The position numbers and the translations under genes are program-made. Shown piece by piece: positions 53,880 to 62,615 of a stretch of DNA of 64,000 nt. The notes beneath the pieces are model-generated. The model made no database searches and was not told the origin of the DNA. It saw only the letters and a program-made list of their open reading frames with translations. The DNA is from JANQNX01 sp965601665 (GTDB lineage Bacteria > Pseudomonadota > Gammaproteobacteria > Eutrophobiales > Eutrophobiaceae): positions 2,046,001 to 2,110,000 of the forward strand of contig OZ271833.1 in NCBI GenBank assembly GCA_965601665.1. The letters run 5' to 3'. Within the stretch, counting starts at the first letter, position 1. Every line of letters starts with the position of its first letter.

Positions 53880-54959
53880 TCAGGTGCCTTCTGGCATCTC
53901 AGTACTTTTGTCCTCATATGTTGGCCATACGTTTATGAGCGCCTTTACAAGCGTTGCCAATGGGATGGCAAAGAATACGCCCCAGAACCCCCATAGACCA
54001 CCAAAGACCAGTATCGCGGCTATAATAGCAACCGGATGTAATTTAACTGCCTCGGCAAACAGGATTGGCACAAGCACGTTACCATCGAGGAATTGCAGTA
54101 CGGCATAGCTGCCGATTAACCAGTAAATATCACTTCCCAGTCCCCACTGGAAATAACCGACCAGGGCAACAGGCAATGTAACCACAGCCGCACCGACATA
54201 GGGAATTAAAACCGAAAGACCGACCAGCACTGCCAGCAACGGCGCATAGTTAAGCCCGAGTATCACAAACAACACATAGGCGACTGCGCCGACGATGAGG
54301 ATTTCGTTAAACTTGCCACGCACATAGTTTCCAATCTGTGCATCCATCTCCACCCATACCTCATCGACAAGTTTTCTGTCCTTGGGCAGGAATCGTCCCA
54401 GCCACTGCTGGATGATGATCTTGTCCTTAAGAAAAAAGAAGATCATCAATGGCACCAGTACCAGGTAGACGATGATTGTAATAATGGCAGGAATAGATGC
54501 CAGTGATATTGATAATACGTTTTTGCCCAGGTCACTGACCCCGGTACTTAACGTCACGATAAGCTGACTGATGTATTCCTCTGAGATAAGTTCCGGGTAC
54601 TGTTCCGGCAAGCGCAACAACAAGTCCTGCCAGGTATTAATCATTGCGGGCATGTCCTGGAAAAACTGGCTTACCTGCTTCGTGATAATTGGTAATAGAC
54701 CCAGCAAGATAAATAACATGAACAAGACAAACAGGAAGAACACGACGTTGACCGAGAGTAGTCGCGAAAAATTGAAGTGTTGTAGTTTTGCTACGGGCCC
54801 TTCCAATAGATAAGCAATAATTAGCGCGGCAAGCAAAGGCGCCAGCATCTTGCCGAAAAAGGCGAGTGTGACAACACTGATAACCAGCAAGACCACCAGC
54901 AGGGCTGCTTGCGGATCGGTAAAATAACGACGGTACCAGGAACTAATGAAATCAAACAT
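53880..54959 (-). CDS. AI-2E/PerM family transporter
   Basis: 359-residue inner-membrane permease of the AI-2 exporter/PerM superfamily with about eight helices in the usual arrangement: N-terminal helices, a central soluble loop, then the QFLDGNVLVPILFAEAVKLHPVAII motif region near residues 286-313. Substrate unknown; family members include YhhQ-type and TqsA exporters. Ends convergent to the lipoprotein gene. Confidence 0.85.
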   Translation of the reverse strand: MFDFISSWYRRYFTDPQAALLVVLLVISVVTLAFFGKMLAPLLAALIIAYLLEGPVAKLQHFNFSRLLSVNVVFFLFVLFMLFILLGLLPIITKQVSQFFQDMPAMINTWQDLLLRLPEQYPELISEEYISQLIVTLSTGVSDLGKNVLSISLASIPAIITIIVYLVLVPLMIFFFLKDKIIIQQWLGRFLPKDRKLVDEVWVEMDAQIGNYVRGKFNEILIVGAVAYVLFVILGLNYAPLLAVLVGLSVLIPYVGAAVVTLPVALVGYFQWGLGSDIYWLIGSYAVLQFLDGNVLVPILFAEAVKLHPVAIIAAILVFGGLWGFWGVFFAIPLATLVKALINVWPTYEDKSTEMPEGT

Positions 54960-55048
54960 GATTCTGTTGACTGTTTTTTTACATAATCATAACCAGTTAT
55001 GACAAAATCAGCGAGTCCGGGCAATAATCGCCGACGCATATTCGAGCC

Positions 55049-55078
55049 AAAAAAAAGGGGCGCCTGTTGGCACCCCAA
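55049..55078 (-). terminator. Intrinsic terminator on the minus strand, no CDS upstream
   Basis: On the minus strand GGGGTGCC pairs with GGCGCCCC (55069-55076 with 55057-55064, one mismatch) around a 4-nt loop, followed by eight T residues (A-run 55049-55056). It lies 90 bp upstream of perM, with no protein gene on the minus strand before it. Confidence 0.75.
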
Positions 55079-55131
55079 GGTTAAGAGCAGAGGATAGTCG
55101 AAGGGTCATTGAACAATAAGACTATCAGTCA
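55049..55131 (-). ncRNA. Candidate small RNA in the perM-queG gap
   Basis: The 322-bp gap 54960-55281 has no gene but on the minus strand holds a GG-N10-GC element (55143-55156, TGGCATAGCTCGTGCA), a predicted start near 55131, a strong terminator at 55049-55078, and within the interval GATAGTC and GACTATC that can pair around a 20-nt loop. This fits an about 83-nt structured transcript driven by sigma-54. An alternative is a sigma-70 promoter at the TATATAAAT tract near 55165-55175. No known RNA family recognised. Confidence 0.4.
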
Positions 55132-55141
55132 CAATATACAT

Positions 55142-55157
55142 TGCACGAGCTATGCCA
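55142..55157 (-). promoter_or_regulatory. Possible sigma-54 (-24/-12) promoter
   Basis: Minus-strand TGGCATAGCTCGTGCA has the invariant GG and GC dinucleotides separated by 10 bp, as in sigma-54 promoters, but only partial match at the flanking bases (TTGC is GTGC here). Points at the candidate small RNA. Confidence 0.35.
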
Positions 55158-55218
55158 AGTTGCTATTTATATATTTTTCAATTACTTAGCAGTGTGCTTG
55201 CATGAATAAACACCAACA

Positions 55219-55260
55219 ATTGCACCAACTTAAAAAATACTGGCACAGTAGCGGTGCAAT
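55219..55260. repeat. 8-bp inverted repeat upstream of queG
   Basis: ATTGCACC (55219-55226) and GGTGCAAT (55253-55260) are perfect complements 26 nt apart, 22 bp before the queG start. Could be a leader stem or operator; unproven. Confidence 0.45.
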
Positions 55261-55281
55261 AACAGGCGGGTATGCCAGTCG

Positions 55282-56340
55282 ATGACGAGAAAGCTGGACA
55301 ACACTGACAGTGACAGGATAAAAACCTGGGGGCAGCAGCTTGGTTTTCAACAGGTAGGTATTACTACAACCAGCTTGCAAGAAGATGAGCAGCATCTGCT
55401 AGCCTGGTTGGACAAAAACTACCACGGTGAAATGCACTACATGGAGCGTCATGGCACACGCCGCAGTCGTCCGCGGGAACTGGTCGAAGGCACTATTAGC
55501 ATTATCTCGGTTCGTATGGATTACCTTCCCCCATCAAGCAAGCATCCTGCAACAGTTCTCAACAACAGTAACCTGGCTTATGTATCCCGTTATGCGCTTG
55601 GTCGCGATTATCACAAGGTATTGCGACAGCGTTTACAAAAACTGGCTGACACAATTATCGAAAACTACGGCGAGTTTGGTTATCGCTGCTTTGTTGATAG
55701 TGCACCGGTACTGGAAAAAGCGCTGGCGCGTAACGCCGGGCTAGGCTGGATCGGAAAGCACAGTAACCTGATCAACCCAAAGGCCGGTTCCTGGTTTTTC
55801 CTCGGAGAAATCTACACTGATCTTCCGCTGCCAATCGATACGCCTTTTGAAAGCCATCACTGTGGTACTTGCGAGGCCTGTATTGATATCTGTCCAACGC
55901 GGGCCATTGTGGCACCTGGACAGGTAGATGCCAGGCGCTGTATTTCGTATCACACTATCGAGTTAAAGGGTTCTATCCCGATCGAATTCAGAACAATGAT
56001 AGGCAACCGCGTTTATGGCTGCGATGACTGCCAACTGATTTGCCCGTGGAACAAGTTCGCAAGCTACAGCGAGGAAGACGACTTTCGTGTCAGACATGGG
56101 CTTGATGCGCCAACACTGGTAACACTGTTCGCATGGAGCGAACAGGAATTCCTGGTTAATACCGAGGGTTCAGCAATTCGCCGTATAGGTTATGAACACT
56201 GGTTAAGAAACGTAGCCGTCGGCCTTGGTAATGCACCGGGCTCAGACAAGGTGATTGCCGCACTCAATTCAAGAAAAACCCACACATCAGAAATGGTGCG
56301 GGAACATGTGTTTTGGGCGCTACAACAGCACGGCGCCTAG
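55282..56340 (+). CDS. queG: Epoxyqueuosine reductase QueG
   Basis: Cobalamin and Fe-S dependent enzyme that reduces epoxyqueuosine to queuosine in tRNA. The 8Fe-type ferredoxin domain is visible (CGTCEACIDICPTRAI near residues 194-209 and CDDCQLICPWNKFA near 249-262), and the C-terminal HEAT-like region follows. 352 residues. It stands alone on the plus strand; tgt and queA of the same pathway are at 12.5-14.6 kb. Confidence 0.93.
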   Translation: MTRKLDNTDSDRIKTWGQQLGFQQVGITTTSLQEDEQHLLAWLDKNYHGEMHYMERHGTRRSRPRELVEGTISIISVRMDYLPPSSKHPATVLNNSNLAYVSRYALGRDYHKVLRQRLQKLADTIIENYGEFGYRCFVDSAPVLEKALARNAGLGWIGKHSNLINPKAGSWFFLGEIYTDLPLPIDTPFESHHCGTCEACIDICPTRAIVAPGQVDARRCISYHTIELKGSIPIEFRTMIGNRVYGCDDCQLICPWNKFASYSEEDDFRVRHGLDAPTLVTLFAWSEQEFLVNTEGSAIRRIGYEHWLRNVAVGLGNAPGSDKVIAALNSRKTHTSEMVREHVFWALQQHGA

Positions 56341-56345
56341 CGTAG

Positions 56346-56807
56346 CTATGCCTTACCCGCGCCAGCAATACCTGTCTCCGGTTCAATATACAGGATAGTT
56401 CCCTCTACCGAGGTCACCCTGACATTGGTACCAACAGGTAAATCTATGCCTTTTACTTTCCATGTCGAATCATCGACCTTGACTTTACCAACACCGTTAA
56501 CAATAGCTTCATCAAGTGTAAAAACGCGACCCACATACTGGTGTCCACGCCGGTTCAGGTTAGGCTGGTCTTTTTGTCGCGGATTTTGTCTCTGGTAACG
56601 CTTGTATAAAACAACGCTAACAATAGAACACACACCGAAGACGATAACCTGGATCATTAATGGCGTCGAAGGTATCAGGAACAACAGCAAACCTACCAGT
56701 AATGCCGATATCCCCATCCACAGGAAATAGGCCATAGGCACCACCATTTCAATGATGACCATGACAACCCCGGCAATCAGCCAGTACCAAAATTCTATCT
56801 GTTCCAA
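56346..56807 (-). CDS. NfeD family membrane protein
   Basis: 153 residues: about three N-terminal helices, then a C-terminal OB-fold-like soluble NfeD domain (GRVFTLDEAIVNGVGKVKVDD). NfeD proteins pair with SPFH/stomatin proteins, here 20 bp upstream on the same strand. Start is TTG 56807 with GGGGA upstream. Likely works with the SPFH protein in membrane organisation. Confidence 0.85.
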   Translation of the reverse strand: MEQIEFWYWLIAGVVMVIIEMVVPMAYFLWMGISALLVGLLLFLIPSTPLMIQVIVFGVCSIVSVVLYKRYQRQNPRQKDQPNLNRRGHQYVGRVFTLDEAIVNGVGKVKVDDSTWKVKGIDLPVGTNVRVTSVEGTILYIEPETGIAGAGKA

Positions 56808-56826
56808 CCTTGATTCCCCGTGTTAA

Positions 56827-57756
56827 CTAACCAGGTTTCTGTTCATCCTTGAATGATTCTTTAGCCAGCTCAGTAATACCTGCGAGGGCACCTATTACGT
56901 TACTGGCTTCAACAGGCATGAGTACAACTTTTTGATTAGGGGCTGCAGCAATATCCTTCAGTGCCTCAATATACTTGTTCGCAACAAAATAATTAACGGC
57001 CTGAATATCACCCGCAGCTATTGCCTGAGATACATCCTGTGTTGCCTTGGCTTCTGCCTGTGCAAGACGTTCCCGGGCCTCAGCGTCTCGATAGGCCGCC
57101 TCACGTCGTCCCTCCGCCTCAAGAATTGCAGCCTGTTTCTCTCCGTCTGCTTCGAGAATAGCCGATTGTTTCTCGCCTTCTGCTTCAAGGATGGCAGCAC
57201 GCTTGTCACGCTCGGCCTTCATTTGCCTTGCCATCGCATCGACCAAGTCACGTGGAGGCGAAATATCCTTGATCTCGATACGGGTAACTTTTACGCCCCA
57301 TGGACCGGTAGCTTCATCCACCACGTGCAATAGCTGGGCATTGATCGTGTCGCGTTGCGACAGCAGTTCATCCAGATCCATTGAGCCCATGACGGTTCGT
57401 ATATTTGTCATCGTCAGGTTCAATATGGCCATGGTCAGATTATTCACTTCATAGGCAGCCTGGGCGGCATTCAGTACCTGGAAAAACACCACGCCATCTA
57501 CCTGTACCATGGCGTTATCCTTGGTAATCACCTCCTGCGAAGGCACATCAACAACGGTCTCCATCATATTCATCTTGGCACCGATGCGATCAAAAAATGG
57601 AACAATGATGTGAAGACCCGGGGTCAACGTACGCGTGTATTCACCAAAGCGTTCAACAGTGTATTCAAAGCCCTGCCGTACAACCGTGACGGCCTTCAGC
57701 ACCAGGATAAAACTGAAGATCACCAGACAAATGATAAATGAGGTCAACCCGATCAT
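56827..57756 (-). CDS. SPFH/Band 7 (stomatin/QmcA-like) protein
   Basis: 309 residues: an N-terminal membrane anchor (1-20), a Band 7 domain (about 22-180, ERFGEYTRTLTPGLH) and a long helical region with tandem AILEAEGEKQ-like units (residues about 182-212). Such proteins form ring scaffolds on the inner membrane. It is followed 20 nt later by nfeD and preceded by a DUF4870 gene after 18 nt, suggesting an operon. Confidence 0.88.
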   Translation of the reverse strand: MIGLTSFIICLVIFSFILVLKAVTVVRQGFEYTVERFGEYTRTLTPGLHIIVPFFDRIGAKMNMMETVVDVPSQEVITKDNAMVQVDGVVFFQVLNAAQAAYEVNNLTMAILNLTMTNIRTVMGSMDLDELLSQRDTINAQLLHVVDEATGPWGVKVTRIEIKDISPPRDLVDAMARQMKAERDKRAAILEAEGEKQSAILEADGEKQAAILEAEGRREAAYRDAEARERLAQAEAKATQDVSQAIAAGDIQAVNYFVANKYIEALKDIAAAPNQKVVLMPVEASNVIGALAGITELAKESFKDEQKPG

Positions 57757-57773
57757 TATTTTCTTCTCCTTGA

Positions 57774-58142
57774 TTACTTAATAAACCGAATTGTGTACGG
57801 GTATCGATATGCAATACCGTCATTGGATTTAACCGTGGCCACGATGACCATGACAACGTTGTACAACGCGACAACGATGATCATGAATATGCCAATAAGG
57901 ACAAAAGTCAGAATACCTGAAACGATGAATGCGAGGAGAATGGTTAATTGAAAGTTGAGAGACTCTTTTCCCTGGTCGGCAACAAATGGCATATCATCTT
58001 TCTTGATTAACCAGATAACCAGTGGCCCGATTATGTTGCCAAAAGGGATAAAATAACCGGTGAGCGCCATAAGATGGCAAAGCATTCCCCATGTTTTCTC
58101 TTCCTTCTCTGGTACGATTGAGACTTGCTGTTCGTCAGTCAT
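57774..58142 (-). CDS. DUF4870 family membrane protein
   Basis: 122-residue membrane protein with three helices and the conserved WGMLCHLMALTGYF-IPFGNIIGPLVIWLIKKD opening typical of DUF4870. Function unknown. It lies directly upstream of the SPFH-nfeD pair on the same strand. Confidence 0.82.
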   Translation of the reverse strand: MTDEQQVSIVPEKEEKTWGMLCHLMALTGYFIPFGNIIGPLVIWLIKKDDMPFVADQGKESLNFQLTILLAFIVSGILTFVLIGIFMIIVVALYNVVMVIVATVKSNDGIAYRYPYTIRFIK

Positions 58143-58217
58143 CGTGTAACTCCTGCTTTCAGTTATATTGATAAGTTAAGCACAGGAGCGGCTACAAGAC
58201 CATAGCCTTACCGGTAA

Positions 58218-59081
58218 TTATTGCGCCTCTTTATCCTCGTCAGGTTCTTTTTCATTGCCGTCGAAATCCTGATTAACCATGATGGATACACCCGGTGCTG
58301 CCTTGTCCAGCCAGCCGCGAATACTTTTTGCCAGCAACTCGTCCATCTTGTCAAAGTAGTGATTCGCTCCCGGCACCTCGACCTGCAGATAATTCTTGTT
58401 ATTGCCTTTTTTGGCGGCAAGACGACGGTCAGGTGCATGTTCAATCACGCGACGAAAATCTCGATCACCATAAATATCGAGAATCGGTAATGATGCACTC
58501 TCAATCATTTTCAGCATATCGATAGCCGGTTTAAGAAAAGGATATTCCTGCAACCCTATTGCTGCCAGTGCGAGTATGCCGGGCCGCTGCTGGTCGGATG
58601 CATATGAAAGCGCTGCGGCTGCGCCAAAGCTGTTACCAATAACAACAATGTTGAGGTACTTGCGCTTGCGTAGAAAGCGAACAGCAGATTCGATACGGTC
58701 TCTGGCGGCAGGAAGCGTTTTCCCATAATCCTCGACAGGGCTATCTATCGCCACCATTGGTAATTGAATAGACAACGTAGTCCAGCCCTGCGCTGGCAAG
58801 CTTAGTCGCAGCGGTGAGATAACCCTGGGCCAGTCAGCGTGCTCGCCCATGCCATGTAACATGATTATCGCACCGGAGGCCTTGTCACCGGTTTGTTGAT
58901 TGAACAGCGCCAGAAACTTTTCTTCGCCAGCAGACAGCCATACAGTTTCTGTTACTTCTGCCTGTTCTGCCAGCCGCGTTGATATTTCCTGTTCCCACTC
59001 ACTGTCCCGGCTACCGGCGTGCGCATATGTTGTGAGCAGACAGAGGAAAACTGCAAACCACAAGACGTGTCGCTTATTCAT
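58218..59081 (-). CDS. DUF3530 family alpha/beta-hydrolase-like periplasmic protein
   Basis: 287 residues from ATG 59081 (AGGG 10 nt upstream): signal peptide 1-22 (AHA), then an alpha/beta hydrolase-like core with HGMGE at residues 76-80, nucleophile-elbow GNSFG at 149-153 (Ser151), and a candidate acid and histidine in GDRD and GANHYF. Fits DUF3530; substrate unknown. The C-terminal tail is acidic. Lies at the 3' end of the lipid-modification cluster with a 73-bp gap. Confidence 0.75.
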   Translation of the reverse strand: MNKRHVLWFAVFLCLLTTYAHAGSRDSEWEQEISTRLAEQAEVTETVWLSAGEEKFLALFNQQTGDKASGAIIMLHGMGEHADWPRVISPLRLSLPAQGWTTLSIQLPMVAIDSPVEDYGKTLPAARDRIESAVRFLRKRKYLNIVVIGNSFGAAAALSYASDQQRPGILALAAIGLQEYPFLKPAIDMLKMIESASLPILDIYGDRDFRRVIEHAPDRRLAAKKGNNKNYLQVEVPGANHYFDKMDELLAKSIRGWLDKAAPGVSIMVNQDFDGNEKEPDEDKEAQ

Positions 59082-59154
59082 TAACTGTATGCCCTGATTT
59101 TTCATGCTGATAAACAAGCAAAAATAATACCTGTTATCGCAGCATAAGGCCGAG

Positions 59155-59883
59155 TTATTTACGGGAGAGCTTATATTCCTCAGGTGGGAACTCAATGCGG
59201 ACCTGCAGGTTATCACCATTAGCATTACGCATATTGGATTTACCTTTATAGCTTAGTAAACGCGGCTGATCGAAGTCATACTCGAGTACCAGCGGATCGG
59301 CAAGCAGGCGAATAAAAACACTATTTGGATCAACCTTTAAAGTACGCTTGCCAGCTACCTGGTCAACGCTATCCTGATAAATACGGAATTCGATAAACTG
59401 CTTGAGGCTGGGTATCAACATTTTTTGTACCAGCTGTTTTCCTTCGATTATTTCCTGCCAGTGTCTGACAATGAAACGATCAAAACCGGCATCGATGATA
59501 CCTTCCTCGGGTAGCGGTATTGTTTCGCTATCAGGCCTGGTTTTCTCGTTGGGAGTAAAAACAACACGCAGCTCGGATTCGAGTTTGTTGGCAATTTCCT
59601 TGTGACCGGTAACATAGTTTTGCAAACTGAAGTCCGGCATTACCGGATTACCGGCGTAATCCACTTCTTTTTCAGCAATGACATTTCCGCTTGCATCCCT
59701 GTAGGTAACCTTGTCACTGACTATATTACCGTCTGCGAACATTTCATTGTGACTTTCACTGTATACCAGCTCGCCGGATTTGGCATCATAGGCATAGCCA
59801 ATCCGTTCACTTGTTTCAGTTTGCGCCATCACGGGCAAACAAAAGCAGGACAGCAATAAAAACAGGTGTCTGCGAAGTAGCAT
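59155..59883 (-). CDS. Hypothetical secreted protein
   Basis: 242 residues with a signal peptide (residues 1-20, VMA-Q cleavage), predicted beta-rich mature chain with a YAYDAKSGELVYSE opening. No family recognised. It starts 2 nt after the stop of the DUF1475-like gene, so it is transcribed with the Cfa cluster. Confidence 0.65.
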   Translation of the reverse strand: MLLRRHLFLLLSCFCLPVMAQTETSERIGYAYDAKSGELVYSESHNEMFADGNIVSDKVTYRDASGNVIAEKEVDYAGNPVMPDFSLQNYVTGHKEIANKLESELRVVFTPNEKTRPDSETIPLPEEGIIDAGFDRFIVRHWQEIIEGKQLVQKMLIPSLKQFIEFRIYQDSVDQVAGKRTLKVDPNSVFIRLLADPLVLEYDFDQPRLLSYKGKSNMRNANGDNLQVRIEFPPEEYKLSRK

Positions 59884-59885
59884 GG

Positions 59886-60203
59886 TTATTTCTCTCCAAA
59901 CATCAGGTTTTGCATATTACCCTGCGCCTGAAATACGGCCTTGAGTAAATAAATCGCCGTGGCCAGGTTGCCCGTAAATACAAAAGCTATAATCCATCCG
60001 ACCATGAATAATGGATTTGATTCCCTGAAACATACCCAGGTTGAAAACAGTAGTATACCAATATAGAAGTCGACCAGCGTTACCACACCCCAGGGCATAG
60101 TAGTCAGTAATTTACCCTCACGGGCAAGATCACCGACGGCAAAGCCGTAACCAAGCGCCAAACACATGATCACTATCGATATTATGGCTATGCTCTTGAT
60201 CAA
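59886..60203 (-). CDS. DUF1475-like membrane protein
   Basis: 105-residue membrane protein with three helices; the segment LTTMPWGVVTLVDFYIGILLFSTW and the RESNP motif match DUF1475 as I recall it. Function unknown. It begins immediately at the stop of the second Cfa-type gene, indicating coupling. Confidence 0.65.
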   Translation of the reverse strand: MIKSIAIISIVIMCLALGYGFAVGDLAREGKLLTTMPWGVVTLVDFYIGILLFSTWVCFRESNPLFMVGWIIAFVFTGNLATAIYLLKAVFQAQGNMQNLMFGEK

Positions 60204-61256
60204 TCAACTGGCCTCTGGCTTTTCAAACAGGTAATGGCTTACCCACCACTGTTGACCGTTGTCGTAACCAAACAATTCTGCACATGACATATAAAACATG
60301 CGCCAGCGCATCAACCACTTCACGGCATTGTCCTTGCCGTAAGTTTCTTCAAAAAGTGGCATGATTGCATCACGGTTATCATCCATATTCTGCAACCAGG
60401 CATTGGAGGTTTTTTCATAGTGTGTGCCATCCCAACGCCAGCGCTGCTTCAACTGTAGTTTCTGCTGGAAAAATAGTGGTAATTCATCTGAAGGCATAAT
60501 TCCACCGGAGAAAAAATATTTACTCATCCAGTCAGTTTCATCACGCACAATAAACTCATAGGGCACCGAGCGATGAACAAAAATATGTTTAAAAAAGCGC
60601 CCCCCCGGGTTCAGCAAGTCGGCAATCATGCCATACAGCTTTTTATAATTTCGCATATGTTCAAACATCTCTACCGACACAACGCGGTCAAAGGTACGGT
60701 CCATGCTGAATTCATTCATGTCCATCGTAATGACTTCAACGTTGTTTAAACCTCTTGCCTTTGCCTGGGCAGTAATATATTCACGCTGAGAGTGTGAATT
60801 AGATACCGCAGTGATAGTACTGTTTGGGTAATGACTTGCCATCCATAACGTCAACGAACCCCAACCGCAGCCAAGCTCGAGTATATCCATACCTTCTGCA
60901 AGCGTTGCATGTTCACAGGTTAGCCGCAGGCTTGCGTCTTCGGCCGAGTCCAGATCGTGTACCTCTTCAGACCAGAAACACGAACTGTACTTCATGTTTT
61001 TGCCCAGCATGATCTCGAACAGCGAGGTTGGCACCTCGTAGTGTTGTTCATTGGCTTTCTCTGGTAAAGGAGCAATCGGGCTTTCATTCATCATGGCGAC
61101 AAACTCCTGTGTCACCTTGTTTCCGTATTCACAGTCATCAACCTTTAATTCACGCAAGCGCTGCTGAATCAGGTGACGAATACTGGAGCGTAAAATAGGA
61201 TCCGGAATAATTCCGCGTTCGCTAAGATCGATGGCGTAATTCAGTGCGCGTGTCAT
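60204..61256 (-). CDS. Cfa-family SAM-dependent methyltransferase, second copy
   Basis: 350-residue relative of cyclopropane fatty acid synthase and coclaurine N-methyltransferase. Short N-terminal part, then SAM motif LELGCGWGSL at residues 126-135 and SVEMFEHM further on. It lacks the long Cfa N-terminal region. It starts 10 nt after the DUF1295 gene with a GAGG site. Probably methylates a lipid or fatty acyl chain; the substrate is unknown. Confidence 0.82.
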   Translation of the reverse strand: MTRALNYAIDLSERGIIPDPILRSSIRHLIQQRLRELKVDDCEYGNKVTQEFVAMMNESPIAPLPEKANEQHYEVPTSLFEIMLGKNMKYSSCFWSEEVHDLDSAEDASLRLTCEHATLAEGMDILELGCGWGSLTLWMASHYPNSTITAVSNSHSQREYITAQAKARGLNNVEVITMDMNEFSMDRTFDRVVSVEMFEHMRNYKKLYGMIADLLNPGGRFFKHIFVHRSVPYEFIVRDETDWMSKYFFSGGIMPSDELPLFFQQKLQLKQRWRWDGTHYEKTSNAWLQNMDDNRDAIMPLFEETYGKDNAVKWLMRWRMFYMSCAELFGYDNGQQWWVSHYLFEKPEAS

Positions 61257-61265
61257 AAGGCTACC

Positions 61266-62045
61266 TCAAGCTTGTTTCGGTGGTAATGGTAAAAATATGC
61301 TGGTTTCCTTCTGATACTGCCGATAGGCATCTCCACGGGAACGCAGCGACTGACTTTCTGTGTGTGGCACACCGGTTACCTTGAGCAGGAACACCAGCAT
61401 CAAAACCATGATGGCCCAGGATAACCACCAGATACTGGAGCCAAAACCAATAAGGATATAGGCAAACCAGTGCAACCATTCGAAGAAATAATTGGGATGA
61501 CGCGAATAGCGCCATAACCCCTGTTTACAAACCTGGCCCTTGTTAGCGGGGTCCTGCCTGAACAGGCTTAATTGTCGATCGGCAATGTATTCCCCGGTCA
61601 TCGAAGCCAACCAAACAACTATACCGAGGTAATCAGTAACACCAAGCTGCGTGGCCGGGTTACTAACGGCTACCAGTACTGGCAAGGCAAACAATATCGC
61701 CCAGCCTGCCTGGATCTGGAAAAACACAAACATAACCGACTGGGCATACTTGCCACAGCTTTCGCGCATGTATCGATAACGGCCATCTTCACTTTCAGAC
61801 ATGACACGCCGGAACAGGTGTATACCAAGTCGTGTTCCCCATATGCCAATCATGGCGCCAACGATAAGGTTACGTAACCAGGTGCCTTCAACGACTGCAA
61901 TAGCAAACCAGATACCAACCAATCCGGTTGCGAAAGACCAGGCAACATCGACAGTACCCGCATTGTGCGTTTTTAATTGTACCGCCCATAACAGCAACAT
62001 CAGCAGGCAACAAAAAGCAAGTGCAGGCCAGATGGCATCAAACAT
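61266..62045 (-). CDS. DUF1295 (steroid 5-alpha-reductase-like) membrane protein
   Basis: 260 residues from ATG 62045: seven or so helices with the C-terminal ICMT/5-alpha-reductase-like motif (SRHPNYFFEWLHWF, residues about 180-195). DUF1295 proteins are predicted NADPH-dependent lipid reductases. It overlaps the DUF2878 gene by 8 nt, so translation is coupled. Confidence 0.85.
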   Translation of the reverse strand: MFDAIWPALAFCCLLMLLLWAVQLKTHNAGTVDVAWSFATGLVGIWFAIAVVEGTWLRNLIVGAMIGIWGTRLGIHLFRRVMSESEDGRYRYMRESCGKYAQSVMFVFFQIQAGWAILFALPVLVAVSNPATQLGVTDYLGIVVWLASMTGEYIADRQLSLFRQDPANKGQVCKQGLWRYSRHPNYFFEWLHWFAYILIGFGSSIWWLSWAIMVLMLVFLLKVTGVPHTESQSLRSRGDAYRQYQKETSIFLPLPPKQA

Positions 62046-62613
62046 TGTTGCTGCTCTCTTCCAGGGTGCGATTGTAATCATCCTGATCCCTGTCAGCACG
62101 TTGTTGCAACCAGTTTGACATGACATAGATAAGAGGTAATGCAAAGAACCAGACTGAAAACACCATGATTAAAGCAATGGATAAATCATTCATTTGTATG
62201 GCACCGATACGTACTCCTGCCCAATAGGCAAGTGCGCCGCCAAAGCCACCAAACAGGCTAATCCAGACATAGTGGTTGTTGAGCCAGTCAAGGCTGTGAC
62301 GTATCGTCATCGCGAGGTTAATCCACAAAGCCACCATCCATAACGTACTGGGGTAGCCGAGCTGCGCAGTTGCCGGAAATCGAATGATTTCCAGCACGAC
62401 GAGCACCGAGTCAAGACCATAGCCAAGCAAGGCACAAAATGCGGACAGCAGCAACTCCTGCCGGGCAATCGCGCGATGGATTTTCAGATGGACCACTAAC
62501 CATGCCGTCACGGCAAGCGGACCAAGCCATGGATAGCCATAAGCGGCACCAAAAACACACATTAACCAGATTACCTGGAATGCAACAAAATTAACGATTA
62601 CTGTAGGTTTCAT
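62038..62613 (-). CDS. DUF2878 family membrane protein
   Basis: 191 residues with about six helices, fitting DUF2878. Function unknown; it co-occurs with Cfa and DUF1295 genes in many bacteria. It starts 2 nt after the cfa stop and overlaps the DUF1295 gene. Confidence 0.78.
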   Translation of the reverse strand: MKPTVIVNFVAFQVIWLMCVFGAAYGYPWLGPLAVTAWLVVHLKIHRAIARQELLLSAFCALLGYGLDSVLVVLEIIRFPATAQLGYPSTLWMVALWINLAMTIRHSLDWLNNHYVWISLFGGFGGALAYWAGVRIGAIQMNDLSIALIMVFSVWFFALPLIYVMSNWLQQRADRDQDDYNRTLEESSNNV

Positions 62614-62615
62614 AA

